A stretch of 43,892 nucleotides of DNA from an uncultured Prevotellaceae bacterium (GTDB lineage Bacteria > Bacteroidota > Bacteroidia > Bacteroidales > Bacteroidaceae). Of this stretch, positions 1-7,908 are shown piece by piece. Below the pieces are notes generated by a model that did not search any database, was not told where the DNA came from, and saw nothing but the letters and a program-made list of their open reading frames with translations. A program made the translations under genes and the position numbers. The stretch spans positions 1 through 43,892 of the forward strand of contig CAMHIS010000015.1 in assembly GCA_946185285.1 (NCBI GenBank). The letters run 5' to 3'. Every line of letters starts with the position of its first letter. The stretch's first letter is position 1.

Positions 1-135
1 AACGGCGGCTGCGAGTTCTCCATGAAGAACGCCGACGGCACGCCCGACAAGAGCGCACACCCGAAGAACAACATCTACCAGGACAACGTGCTGCGCCTGG
101 CAAAGAACGCTCTGGAATATCTGAAGACACGATAA
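1..135 (+). CDS. C-terminal end of probable surface glycan-binding protein of the fructan locus (partial)
   Basis: The window opens inside a gene; the last 44 codons and a TAA stop are visible, ending in NALEYLKTR. The gene lies 25 bp upstream of the GH32 lipoprotein in the same direction. In the B. thetaiotaomicron levan locus (BT1763-BT1757) the gene in this position is BT1761, a surface fructan-binding lipoprotein with a C-terminal DUF4960 domain, and the visible tail would fit such a protein. SusD-type proteins are the main alternative. The assignment rests mainly on gene order, because too little sequence is visible for a firm family call. Confidence 0.5.
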   Translation, partial: NGGCEFSMKNADGTPDKSAHPKNNIYQDNVLRLAKNALEYLKTR

Positions 136-160
136 CAGTTGTTAGTTAGTAATAGATAGT

Positions 161-1711
161 ATGTTTATGAGAACACACAAATTCTCGAACTTGGCAATGG
201 TAGCTGCACTGGTGGCAGCTACCCTTGCTGGTTGTTCCGAAGACGACCACAAGCAGGACTACAACCCGCTCATCGACGGACCGAAGGAGGAGCAGCCCGC
301 CGTGGACGATGAGCCTACAGCCGCAGGCTACAACGAGCAATACCGGCCGCAGGTGCACTACAACCCGGCCAAGAACTGGGTGAACGACCCCAACGGACTG
401 GTGCTCCTGGACGGCACATACCACCTATTCTACCAGTACAACCCGCAGGGCAACGTGTGGGGCAACATGTCGTGGGGGCACGCCACCTCGACCGACCTCA
501 TGCACTGGACTGAGCAGCCCGTGGCACTCACACGCGACGCCCTGGGCGCCGTGTTCAGCGGCTCATGCGTCATTGACAAGGACAACACCGCCGGATTCGG
601 AGCGGGCGCCATGGTGGCCCTCTACACCGCAGCCGGAGAGACGGGTGACGTGGCTGGCAAGCAGCAGCAGTGCATAGCCTACAGCACCGACGGAGGCAAG
701 ACCTTCACACGCTACGAGGGCAACCCCGTCATCAAGAACGACGACGACAACCTGCGCGACCCGAAGGTGTTCTGGCACGAGGCTTCAAAGAAATGGGTCA
801 TGGCCCTGGCAAAGGGCTGGAAGATGGGCATAGAGTTCTACGGCTCCACCGACCTGAAGTCGTGGCAGCACCTGAGCACCTTCGTCACCGCCCTGAAGGG
901 CCGTCCGTCGCTGCAGTGGGAGTGCCCCGACCTCATGCAGATAGGCGACAAGTGGGTGCTCCTGGTCAGCGTTAACCCCGGCGGCCCGCTCGTGGGCTCG
1001 GGCATGATGTACTTTACCGGACAGTTCGACGGCACGACGTTCACAGCCGACGAGCGCGACTATCCCCTCTGGCTCGACTACGGCATGGACTGCTACGCCG
1101 GCGTGACATGGAGCAACACGCCCGGACGCCACGTCATGATAGGCTGGATGAACAACTGGAACTACGCCGGCGACGTGCCCTGCTCACCCTGGCGCTCGGC
1201 CTTCACGCTGCCGCGTGAACTCAGCCTCACGGAATACGACGGACAGACACTGCTGTGTAGCACCGTGGCAAAGGAGATTGAGCAGACTGCCGGACAGTGG
1301 CAGACCGCCGGCGACACCTTCGAGGCCGGCGACGCCTACCAGCTGCGGCTGACCATCGCCCTCGACCAGGCCTCTACCGTGACACTCGCCAACAACGCAG
1401 GAGAGACCTTCTCGTTCGACATCAGCCCGTCGGCACGCACGCTGACGGCACACCGCTCGGCAACGACGGGCAAGACGTCATTCAACGGCACGTTCTCAAT
1501 ACCGTCGATGAACGCACCGCTCAGCGTCGAAGGCAACGAGGTGACGCTCGACATCTTCGTCGACCAGTCGTCGGTGGAGCTGTTCACCCAGCAGGGCACC
1601 ATGGCCATGACTAACCTGGTGTTCCCGCAAGCCATCTACAACCGCCTCACCGTCAGCGGTGCCAGTTACACCGCACAGGTGCGCCCGCTGAACAGCATTT
1701 GGAAAAACTAA
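161..1711 (+). CDS. GH32 fructanase, surface lipoprotein (endo-levanase/inulinase-like)
   Basis: A 516-residue glycoside hydrolase family 32 enzyme that would hydrolyse beta-fructosidic bonds in levan or inulin. The N-terminus is a lipoprotein signal with lipobox LAGC (Cys25), followed by acidic residues (SEDD), which favours export to the cell surface. The GH32 signatures are intact: WVNDPNG with nucleophile Asp76, RDP at 199-201 with the transition-state Asp200, and the ECP motif with acid/base Glu254. The five-blade propeller is followed by a C-terminal beta-sandwich (about 370-516). A second ATG six bases downstream (167) is an equally good start. Position and lipidation match BT1760, the surface endo-levanase of B. 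thetaiotaomicron, so an endo-acting role is inferred; linkage specificity cannot be read from the sequence. Confidence 0.93.
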   Translation: MFMRTHKFSNLAMVAALVAATLAGCSEDDHKQDYNPLIDGPKEEQPAVDDEPTAAGYNEQYRPQVHYNPAKNWVNDPNGLVLLDGTYHLFYQYNPQGNVWGNMSWGHATSTDLMHWTEQPVALTRDALGAVFSGSCVIDKDNTAGFGAGAMVALYTAAGETGDVAGKQQQCIAYSTDGGKTFTRYEGNPVIKNDDDNLRDPKVFWHEASKKWVMALAKGWKMGIEFYGSTDLKSWQHLSTFVTALKGRPSLQWECPDLMQIGDKWVLLVSVNPGGPLVGSGMMYFTGQFDGTTFTADERDYPLWLDYGMDCYAGVTWSNTPGRHVMIGWMNNWNYAGDVPCSPWRSAFTLPRELSLTEYDGQTLLCSTVAKEIEQTAGQWQTAGDTFEAGDAYQLRLTIALDQASTVTLANNAGETFSFDISPSARTLTAHRSATTGKTSFNGTFSIPSMNAPLSVEGNEVTLDIFVDQSSVELFTQQGTMAMTNLVFPQAIYNRLTVSGASYTAQVRPLNSIWKN

Positions 1712-1724
1712 AAACCACAAAATC

Positions 1725-3428
1725 ATGAATATCAAGACAGCTATTTTAACCACCGCGGCCACCATGGCCTGCACCATGGCCTATGCGCAGACGCACCCCA
1801 TGGTGCTCAGCGACAACCACGCCATGGTGCGCCTGGAGCAAGGTAAGAAACTGGTGCTCCTGCCCGTTGAGGAGAAGGCCGACATTGCCAACGTCCGCGT
1901 CATCGGAAAGGGCAACCACTGCACACGGCGGCCCAACGTGAGGCTGGCAGTAGACAATGTGGACTACTATGTGCCGCTCGAGATACGCGACGGACAGACG
2001 CTGGACATCATCTTCCACGGCGACCGCCGCAAGGCCGGAAACCTGAAGGACTTCGCCTGCTGGAAGGAGATGAAATTCTCTGACACCTTCGACACCACCA
2101 ACCGCGAGCGCTTCCGCCCGCTCTACCACCACACGCCACTCTACGGGTGGATGAATGATCCCAACGGTATGTTCTATAAGGACGGGGAGTGGCACCTCTG
2201 CTACCAGTGGAACCCCTATGGCTCGCAGTGGGAGAACATGACGTGGGGGCACTCCGTCTCCAAGGACCTCATTCACTGGGAGGCACTGCCCACGGCCATC
2301 GAGGCCGACGCCGTGGGAACCATCTTCAGCGGCTCGTGCGTGGTGGACAAGGACAACACGGCGGGCTTTGGGAAGAATGCCGTCGTGGCCTACTACACCT
2401 CGGCCGCCGAGAGCCAGACGCAGTCGATGGCCTACTCTACCGACGGGGGACGGACGTTCACCAAATATGAGAAGAACCCGGTGGTGACGGCTGGCGTGCC
2501 CGACTTCCGCGACCCGCACCTCTTCTGGCACGAGGGCACGAAGAAATGGATCATGCCGCTCGCAGTGGGGCAGGAGATGCAGTTCTACTCGTCAGCCAAC
2601 CTCAAGGACTGGACCTACGAGTCTTCCTTCGGCAAGGAGTATGGCAACCACGACGGCGTGTGGGAGTGCCCCGACTTGATGCCCCTGACCGTGAGGGGCA
2701 CGGGGCAGCAGAAGTGGATGCTGCTGTGCAACATCAACCCCGGAGGCCCCTTCGGAGGCTCGGCCACGCAGTACTTCATAGGCCAGTTCGACGGCCATCG
2801 CTTCACCTGCGAGTCGAAGCCCGAGGTGACAAAATGGATGGACTACGGCAAAGACCACTACGCCACGGTGACCTTCGACAATGCGCCCGAGAACAGGCGC
2901 GTGGCCATCGTCTGGATGAGCAACTGGCAGTACGCCGGAGCCGTGCCCACGAAGCAGTTCCGCTCAGCTAACGCGCTGCCACGCGAGCTGGGACTCTTCA
3001 ATGACGGGGCAGAGACCTATTGCACCGTGACACCGACCAAGGAGGTTGACGCACTGCGGGGAAAGAAACTGAAGAAACCGACCGAGGCCTGCGAGGTGGT
3101 GGTCGACGTGAAAGGCACCCTGGAGCTGACACTCGCCAACCAGAAGGGCGAACAGGTGGTGATGCGCTACGACCAGCAGAAGCAGACCTTCGCCATGGAC
3201 CGCACGAAGAGCGGCGACGTGAGCTTCAGCGAGGCATTCCCGGTAGAGACCGTGGCACCCACGCACGGCAACATCAGGCAGCTGCGTCTGTTCATCGACC
3301 GCTGCAGCATAGAGGCCTTCGATGCCGACGGCAAGATGGCCATGACCAACCTCGTGTTCCCCTCGGAGCCTTATAATGTAATTAAGGTGAAAGGCGGCAA
3401 GGCCACGATTTATGGAATTGAGAATTGA
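1725..3428 (+). CDS. GH32 exo-fructosidase, periplasmic, with N-terminal DUF4980-like domain
   Basis: A 567-residue GH32 enzyme that begins 13 bp after the GH32 lipoprotein gene. It has an ordinary signal peptide ending near AYAQ (residue about 22) with no lipobox, so it is expected in the periplasm. An extra domain of about 110 residues precedes the catalytic part, as in Bacteroides GH32 enzymes with DUF4980. The catalytic residues are present: WMNDPNG with Asp145, FRDP with Asp263 and ECP with Glu314. The C-terminal beta-sandwich ends in KATIYGIEN. By analogy with BT1759 it would release fructose from imported fructo-oligosaccharides. The last codons (GIEN, stop) already belong to an AATTGAGAATTGA repeat that fills the following spacer. 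Confidence 0.93.
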   Translation: MNIKTAILTTAATMACTMAYAQTHPMVLSDNHAMVRLEQGKKLVLLPVEEKADIANVRVIGKGNHCTRRPNVRLAVDNVDYYVPLEIRDGQTLDIIFHGDRRKAGNLKDFACWKEMKFSDTFDTTNRERFRPLYHHTPLYGWMNDPNGMFYKDGEWHLCYQWNPYGSQWENMTWGHSVSKDLIHWEALPTAIEADAVGTIFSGSCVVDKDNTAGFGKNAVVAYYTSAAESQTQSMAYSTDGGRTFTKYEKNPVVTAGVPDFRDPHLFWHEGTKKWIMPLAVGQEMQFYSSANLKDWTYESSFGKEYGNHDGVWECPDLMPLTVRGTGQQKWMLLCNINPGGPFGGSATQYFIGQFDGHRFTCESKPEVTKWMDYGKDHYATVTFDNAPENRRVAIVWMSNWQYAGAVPTKQFRSANALPRELGLFNDGAETYCTVTPTKEVDALRGKKLKKPTEACEVVVDVKGTLELTLANQKGEQVVMRYDQQKQTFAMDRTKSGDVSFSEAFPVETVAPTHGNIRQLRLFIDRCSIEAFDADGKMAMTNLVFPSEPYNVIKVKGGKATIYGIEN

Positions 3429-3461
3429 GAATTGATAATTGATAATTGAGAATTGAGAATT
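3421..3461 (+). repeat. Short AT-rich tandem array, AATTGAGAATTGATAATTGA type
   Basis: Several head-to-tail copies of the 7-mers AATTGAG and AATTGAT run from the last codons of the GH32 gene up to the ATG of the permease gene. The array overlaps the upstream stop codon and forms the whole spacer. Related arrays lie at 9421, 23764 and 24189. Confidence 0.8.
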
Positions 3462-4631
3462 ATGGCAAAGACAAATAAAATGGCGATTATCCCGGTGATG
3501 CTCTGCTTCTTCTGCATGGGCTTCGTCGACCTGGTGGGCATTGCCTCCAACTATGTGAAAGAAGACCTCGCGCTGAGCGACTCCGTGGCCAACGTGCTGC
3601 CCTCGCTGGTGTTCTTCTGGTTCCTCATCTTCAGCGTACCAACGGGCATGCTGATGAACAAGATCGGGCGCAAGAAGACGGTGCTGCTCTCGCTCGTCGT
3701 CACCGTCGTGTCGCTGCTGCTGCCCCTGTTTGGCGAGACGTTCCCCGTCATGCTCGCAGCATTCTCGCTGCTAGGTATCGGCAACGCCCTGATGCAGACG
3801 TCGCTCAACCCGCTGGTGTCGACCGTCATGGGCGGCGGAAACCTCGCCTCGACGCTCACCTTCGGCCAGTTCATCAAGGCCATCGCCTCGTTCTCGGCAC
3901 CCTATCTGGCCATGTGGGGCGCCACGAAGACCATCCCAGAGTTCGGCTACGACTGGCGCGTGCTCTTCGCCATCTTCCTGGTGGTGGGCGCACTCTCCAC
4001 CGCCCTGCTCTTCATCACGCCCATTGACGAGCCGCCCGTCGAGGGCCGTCCCTCCACCTTCGTGGAGTGCTTCAAGTTGCTCGGCACGCCCATCGTGCTG
4101 CTGTCGTTCCTCGGCATCATGTGTCATGTGGGCATCGACGTGGGCACCAACACCACGGCACCGAAAATCCTGATGGAGCGCCTCGGCATGACCCTCAACG
4201 AGGCCGCCTTCGCCACCTCGCTCTACTTCATTTTCCGTACCATCGGCTGTCTGACGGGCTCCTTCTTCCTGCGCGTACTGCCCACCCGCACGTTCTTCGT
4301 CATCTCGGTAGTAATGATGGCCCTGTCGATGTGCGGTCTGTTCATCGGCACTGAGAAGTGGATGCTCTACACGGCCATCGCACTCGTGGGCTACGGCAAC
4401 AGCAACGTCTTCTCCATGTGCTTCGCCACTGCCCTCGAAGCCCTGCCGCAGAAGCAGAACGAGGTCAGCGGACTGATGATCATGGGCCTCTTCGGCGGCA
4501 CCATCTTCCCCCTGCTCATGGGCTTCATGAGCGACGCCATGGGTCAGGCCGGTGCCGTGCTTGTCATGGCCGTCGGCGTGGTTTACCTGTTCACCTATAT
4601 AAGAAGACTCTCCCCCAACCCCTCCCTGTAA
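3462..4631 (+). CDS. MFS sugar permease (fucose/fructose:H+ symporter-like)
   Basis: A 389-residue inner-membrane protein with about 12 hydrophobic segments. It has the major-facilitator loop motif after TM2 (MLMNKIGRKKTVLL, near residues 63-76) and an N-terminus like the FHS/FucP branch. It probably imports fructose released in the periplasm, as BT1758 does. The in-frame TTG at 3453 lies in the AATTGAG repeat, so the ATG at 3462 is preferred. The C-terminus is odd: the last residues (LSPNPSL) and the stop codon are encoded by a GC-rich hairpin repeat (4606-4645), so the native tail was probably replaced when that repeat inserted. Confidence 0.9.
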   Translation: MAKTNKMAIIPVMLCFFCMGFVDLVGIASNYVKEDLALSDSVANVLPSLVFFWFLIFSVPTGMLMNKIGRKKTVLLSLVVTVVSLLLPLFGETFPVMLAAFSLLGIGNALMQTSLNPLVSTVMGGGNLASTLTFGQFIKAIASFSAPYLAMWGATKTIPEFGYDWRVLFAIFLVVGALSTALLFITPIDEPPVEGRPSTFVECFKLLGTPIVLLSFLGIMCHVGIDVGTNTTAPKILMERLGMTLNEAAFATSLYFIFRTIGCLTGSFFLRVLPTRTFFVISVVMMALSMCGLFIGTEKWMLYTAIALVGYGNSNVFSMCFATALEALPQKQNEVSGLMIMGLFGGTIFPLLMGFMSDAMGQAGAVLVMAVGVVYLFTYIRRLSPNPSL

Positions 4632-4645
4632 GGGAGGGGAGTAAT
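4606..4645 (+). repeat. REP-like GC-rich hairpin, left member of an inverted pair
   Basis: A 40-bp element with a perfect 8-bp stem (CCCCTCCC and GGGAGGGG around TGTAA). It supplies the stop codon of the permease gene. The reverse complement of 4719-4758 matches it at 34 of 40 positions. Confidence 0.85.
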
Positions 4646-4670
4646 CACCATTCCTCAATTCAAAAGAACA

Positions 4671-5633
4671 ATGAATAACTATAATATTAATACTGAAACT
4701 ATGGAACAGCAAAATGTAACTACTCCCCGCCCTAACAGGGAGGGGCAGGGGGAGGGTCCCCGTTATGTAGTAGGACTCGGAGAAGTCCTGTGGGATGTAC
4801 TTCCCGAAGGCAAGAAACTGGGTGGCGCACCCGCCAACTTCGCCTATCATGCCGGACAGTTCCTCGGCATGGACAATACCATCGCCGTCAGCGCACTGGG
4901 TGAGGATAAACTGGCCGACGAGACCATCGAGGCCCTGCGCGAGCACGGACTGAACGACCTGCTGCCCCGCGTGCCCTACCCCACCGGCACCGTCCAGGTG
5001 ACGCTCGACGAACAGGGCATACCGACGTACGACATCAAGGAGAACGTGGCGTGGGACAACATCCCCTTCGACGATGACATCCAGCAGATAGCCCGCTCGT
5101 GCCGCGCCGTCTGCTTCGGCTCGCTGGCCCAGCGCAATGTCGTCAGCCGTGAAACCATCCACCGCTTCCTTGACGCCACCCCCGCCGACTGCGTCAAGAT
5201 ATTCGACATCAACCTGCGCCAGCAGTTCTACACCAAGGAGGTGATACGCGAGTCGCTGCAGCGCTGCAACATCCTGAAAATCAATGACGAGGAGCTGGTG
5301 CTCATAGGCCGTATGTTCGGCTATCCCGGCCTCGACATTGAGAACAAGTGCTGGCTCATACTGGGCAAGTACAATCTCGACATGCTCGTGCTGACCTGCG
5401 GCACCAACGGAAGCTACGTCTTTACGCCGGGCCAGATGTCGTTCCAGGAGACGCCGAAGGTCGTGGTGGCCGACACCGTGGGTGCCGGCGACTCGTTCAC
5501 AGGCTCGTTCTGTGCCGCCATCCTCAACGGAAAGTCCGTGGTCGAGGCTCATAAGAAGGCTGTCGAAGTGTCGGCTTTCGTCTGCACACAGAACGGTGCC
5601 ATGCCTAAGCTGAAGCCCGAATTACTGGGCTGA
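4671..5633 (+). CDS. Fructokinase, PfkB/ribokinase family
   Basis: A cytoplasmic sugar kinase of 320 residues (310 if translation starts at the ATG at 4701) that would phosphorylate fructose at the end of the fructan pathway, as BT1757 does. Visible signatures are the sugar-binding GGAPANFAYH (51-60), FDINLRQQFY (178-187), and DTVGAGDSFTG (268-278) with catalytic base Asp274. Conserved family sequence starts at RYVVGLGEVLWD (31), the usual N-terminus. The preceding residues TPRPNREGQGEGP (about 18-30) are encoded by a GC-rich repeat element (4719-4758), so the N-terminal extension appears to be repeat-derived. No start codon exists between the repeat and the conserved region, so the repeat must be translated. 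Confidence 0.92.
   Translation: MNNYNINTETMEQQNVTTPRPNREGQGEGPRYVVGLGEVLWDVLPEGKKLGGAPANFAYHAGQFLGMDNTIAVSALGEDKLADETIEALREHGLNDLLPRVPYPTGTVQVTLDEQGIPTYDIKENVAWDNIPFDDDIQQIARSCRAVCFGSLAQRNVVSRETIHRFLDATPADCVKIFDINLRQQFYTKEVIRESLQRCNILKINDEELVLIGRMFGYPGLDIENKCWLILGKYNLDMLVLTCGTNGSYVFTPGQMSFQETPKVVVADTVGAGDSFTGSFCAAILNGKSVVEAHKKAVEVSAFVCTQNGAMPKLKPELLG
4719..4758 (-). repeat. REP-like GC-rich hairpin, right member of an inverted pair
   Basis: Inverted copy of the element at 4606-4645, separated from it by 73 bp. It lies in frame inside the 5' end of the fructokinase gene and encodes about 13 residues. The pair resembles a REPIN (two REP hairpins in opposite orientation). Confidence 0.85.
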
Positions 5634-5690
5634 CGCGCGTAGCTAAAGACGTTAATTGTCTGCTTACAGTCAGAATTTCTTGTGATTTGC

Positions 5691-5721
5691 TTTTCGGGTT
5701 CAACCTTTTTTTGTAAATTTG
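5691..5721 (+). promoter_or_regulatory. Bacteroidetes-type promoter for the DUF6057-like gene
   Basis: A -7 box TAAATTTG lies at 5714-5721, 20 bp before the ATG at 5742, followed by the usual GCACCC. A -33 element is weak (TTTTCG at 5691). It implies that transcription starts near 5728, so the in-frame ATG at 5682 is excluded as a start. Confidence 0.7.
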
Positions 5722-5741
5722 CACCCACAAAAGCATCGACC

Positions 5742-7571
5742 ATGAAAGAGAGACTGAAATGGGCAGGCCCCGCCCTGCTGATAGCAGCACTGGCCGTCGC
5801 GGCCTACTGCCTGCTGGCATACGAAAGCGAATATCTCTGGAAGGTGCAGGAGCTGAACCTGCACCTTCACACACCTTTGTTCCTCAAACAGCAGATGGTG
5901 ACCTCGGGCTGGCTGCTGACGTGGCTCGGCACGTGGTTTACCGAGTTCTTCTACCATCCCTGGCTGGGCGTCACGCTGCTCTGCCTGCTGTGGGCGCTGC
6001 TGATGGCCGTGCTGTGGCGCACGTTCCGCGTGCCGCTGAAGTGGGCCGTCGTGCTGCTCGTCCCCGTGGCGGCGCTGCTGGTCAGCGACGTCGACCTGGG
6101 CTACTGGATCTACTACCTGAAGCTGCGCGGCCACTTCTTCGCCGGCACCATCGGCACCACCATAGCCGTGGCCAGCGTGTGGCTCTACCGGCTGCTGCCC
6201 GCCAAGCTCTACATGCGCCCGCTCTACATGGTGCTCAGCACCGCCGTGCTCTATCCGCTCATCGGTTTCTACGGACTGTTGGCGACGCTGCTCATGGCCG
6301 TGCTCACCTGGCGGCTGAAGGACATGACGCTGACGGGCCGCGTGGTGGCAACCGCCGTCGGCCTGCTCTGCATCGTGTTCTGGCCCCTCTACTACTACAA
6401 CTACGTGTTCTGCCAGACGGGCATCCAGAACATCTGGTGGACGGGGCTGCCCCTCTTCGTCATCGACAAGGAATACCACGCCTATTACATACCTTATTAT
6501 ATTATAGCCGTTTCGCTCGTGGCAATGGCCGCCCTCTACAAGCACGACCGCGAAAAGGCCGTCAGCCGCCCCGTCGTCTGGGCAATCTGCCAGGTGGCAC
6601 TGCTTGCCGTGCTCGTCTATGGTGTCAGCCGATACTGGTACCGCGACTATAACTTCCACAAGGAGCTGCGCATGGTACGGTGCATGGAGAGCCACGACTG
6701 GGAGGGCATTCTCAGCGAGGCTGCCTACAACGAGGACGAGCCGACACGCGCCATCGTCATGATGAAGAATCTCGCCCTCTTCCGCTTAGGCCGTCAGGGC
6801 GACGAGATGTACCGCTACAAGACGGGCGCCAAGGACTGCAGCACGCCCATCCACGTCAGCATGACGCAGGTCGTCGGCCGCTCCATCTACTACAACTACG
6901 GCCTGCTGAACTACTGCCACCGCTGGTGCCTGGAGGACGGCGTGGAGTACGGCTGGCGCGCTGAGTACCTGAAGTACCTGGCCCTCTGCTCGCTGCTCAA
7001 CGGCGAGGAGAGCGAGGCCCGCAAGTACTTCGGCCTGCTCCGCCACACACGCTACCACGGCGAGTGGGCCGAGCGCTACGAGCGATTCCTCGGCCACCGC
7101 GACCAGCTGCTGGCCGACAAGGAGTTCGAGCAGATAGCCCACCTGATGAACGGCGCCGACCTGCTGGGCAGCGACAACACGCTGGTCGAGAAGTTCCTCA
7201 TGACGCTGTTTGTCAACACCTCGAGCGACGACAAGCTCTACCAGGAGCAGTCGCTGCTGTCGGCCCTCTGGATGAAGGACATCCAGATGTTCTGGCCGCG
7301 CTTCTTCCAGTACGCGCAGAGCCACGTCGGCCAGCGTATGCCCACCCACTTCCAGGAGGCTGCCTACCTGTACGGCCAGCTGGAGCACCAGGTGGACATC
7401 AGCCACATGCCCTTCGACAAGGAGGTGGTGCAGTCGTACAACGACTTCATGGCCTTTGCCCAGCAGTGTCAGGGCATGAGCGAGGCGCAGATGCGCGAGG
7501 TCTTCTACCCCCGGTTCGGCAACACTTTCTATTACGAGTACTTCCTCGTCAGGGGACAGAAGCTCTACTGA
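5742..7571 (+). CDS. Polytopic membrane protein with TPR-like C-terminal half (DUF6057-like)
   Basis: A 609-residue protein with no known reaction. The first 320 residues hold about ten hydrophobic segments with many aromatic residues (for example the W/F-rich stretch around residues 55-90); the remaining 290 are soluble and helix-rich and resemble helical repeats. The layout fits the Bacteroidales family DUF6057, a family assignment made from memory. The ATG at 5742 is chosen because a promoter -7 box lies 20 bp upstream and overlaps the longer reading frame. The next gene in the same direction is the PD40 lipoprotein, 337 bp away with its own promoter, so the two are neighbours and not clearly one operon. 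Confidence 0.75.
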   Translation: MKERLKWAGPALLIAALAVAAYCLLAYESEYLWKVQELNLHLHTPLFLKQQMVTSGWLLTWLGTWFTEFFYHPWLGVTLLCLLWALLMAVLWRTFRVPLKWAVVLLVPVAALLVSDVDLGYWIYYLKLRGHFFAGTIGTTIAVASVWLYRLLPAKLYMRPLYMVLSTAVLYPLIGFYGLLATLLMAVLTWRLKDMTLTGRVVATAVGLLCIVFWPLYYYNYVFCQTGIQNIWWTGLPLFVIDKEYHAYYIPYYIIAVSLVAMAALYKHDREKAVSRPVVWAICQVALLAVLVYGVSRYWYRDYNFHKELRMVRCMESHDWEGILSEAAYNEDEPTRAIVMMKNLALFRLGRQGDEMYRYKTGAKDCSTPIHVSMTQVVGRSIYYNYGLLNYCHRWCLEDGVEYGWRAEYLKYLALCSLLNGEESEARKYFGLLRHTRYHGEWAERYERFLGHRDQLLADKEFEQIAHLMNGADLLGSDNTLVEKFLMTLFVNTSSDDKLYQEQSLLSALWMKDIQMFWPRFFQYAQSHVGQRMPTHFQEAAYLYGQLEHQVDISHMPFDKEVVQSYNDFMAFAQQCQGMSEAQMREVFYPRFGNTFYYEYFLVRGQKLY

Positions 7572-7619
7572 CGACGTTCCACGCGTGACACTTTTATTCC
7601 ACGCCGCAGAATCTTCATA

Positions 7620-7681
7620 ACCCGCCGCCTTTTGCGCAAAACCCGCCACCTTTTTGCGCAAAACCCGTCGCCTTTTTGCCG
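7620..7681 (+). repeat. Three tandem copies of a 21-22 bp unit
   Basis: The unit ACCCGCCGCCTTTTGCGCAA occurs at 7620, 7641 and 7663 with few differences (the middle copy has five T and CCACC, the last CGTCG). The third copy is shortened. Confidence 0.8.
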
Positions 7682-7733
7682 ATGAATCCGGCCTTTTCTG
7701 CTATTATAGTTGTCATTCGCACTTTTTATCCCA

Positions 7734-7793
7734 CACTTCCGTCACTTCCGTCACCTAAAGAAAGTCGGACAGGTGTCAGAAGTGTCAGAAGTG
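7734..7793. repeat. Imperfect inverted repeat of doubled CACTTCCGT units
   Basis: The left arm 7734-7756 holds CACTTCCGT twice; the right arm 7771-7793 is its inverse with 19 of 23 positions matching. The general design recurs at 29862-29948 and 30096-30179 with TCCGTCAC units. Confidence 0.65.
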
Positions 7794-7878
7794 AGGGATG
7801 TTTCCTGCAAATAACAATTAGTACTGAAAAGATTCGAGTCAAAATTCAGAAAAAATGCGGTAATTAGGATTTTTTTTG

Positions 7879-7886
7879 TACCTTTG
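7879..7886 (+). promoter_or_regulatory. Promoter -7 box of the PD40 lipoprotein gene
   Basis: TACCTTTG followed by GCAGCC, 22 bp before the ATG at 7909, preceded by a run of T. It matches the Bacteroidetes sigma-ABfr -7 consensus TAnnTTTG and rules out the longer frame that starts at 7876. Confidence 0.75.
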
Positions 7887-7908
7887 CAGCCGTAAAAGAC
7901 ATAAAAAG

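Larger units (their letters stand above)
7572..7878. other. Repeat-rich spacer without a gene
   Basis: No convincing reading frame is present. The spacer holds a triplicated 21-bp unit (7620-7681), a hairpin made of doubled CACTTCCGT units (7734-7793), and, at its end, the promoter of the PD40 gene. No clear intrinsic terminator is visible after the DUF6057-like gene. Confidence 0.7.

Noticed and set aside
3771..5552. Open frame of 593 codons on the minus strand
   Set aside because: It lies antisense to the permease and fructokinase genes, which have clear family motifs, and its translation is low-complexity and runs through both hairpin repeats. It is a by-product of GC-rich codon use.
5634..5690. 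Intrinsic terminator after fructokinase
   Set aside because: Only a weak AGAC/GTCT pairing is visible, without a T run, so no terminator was called.
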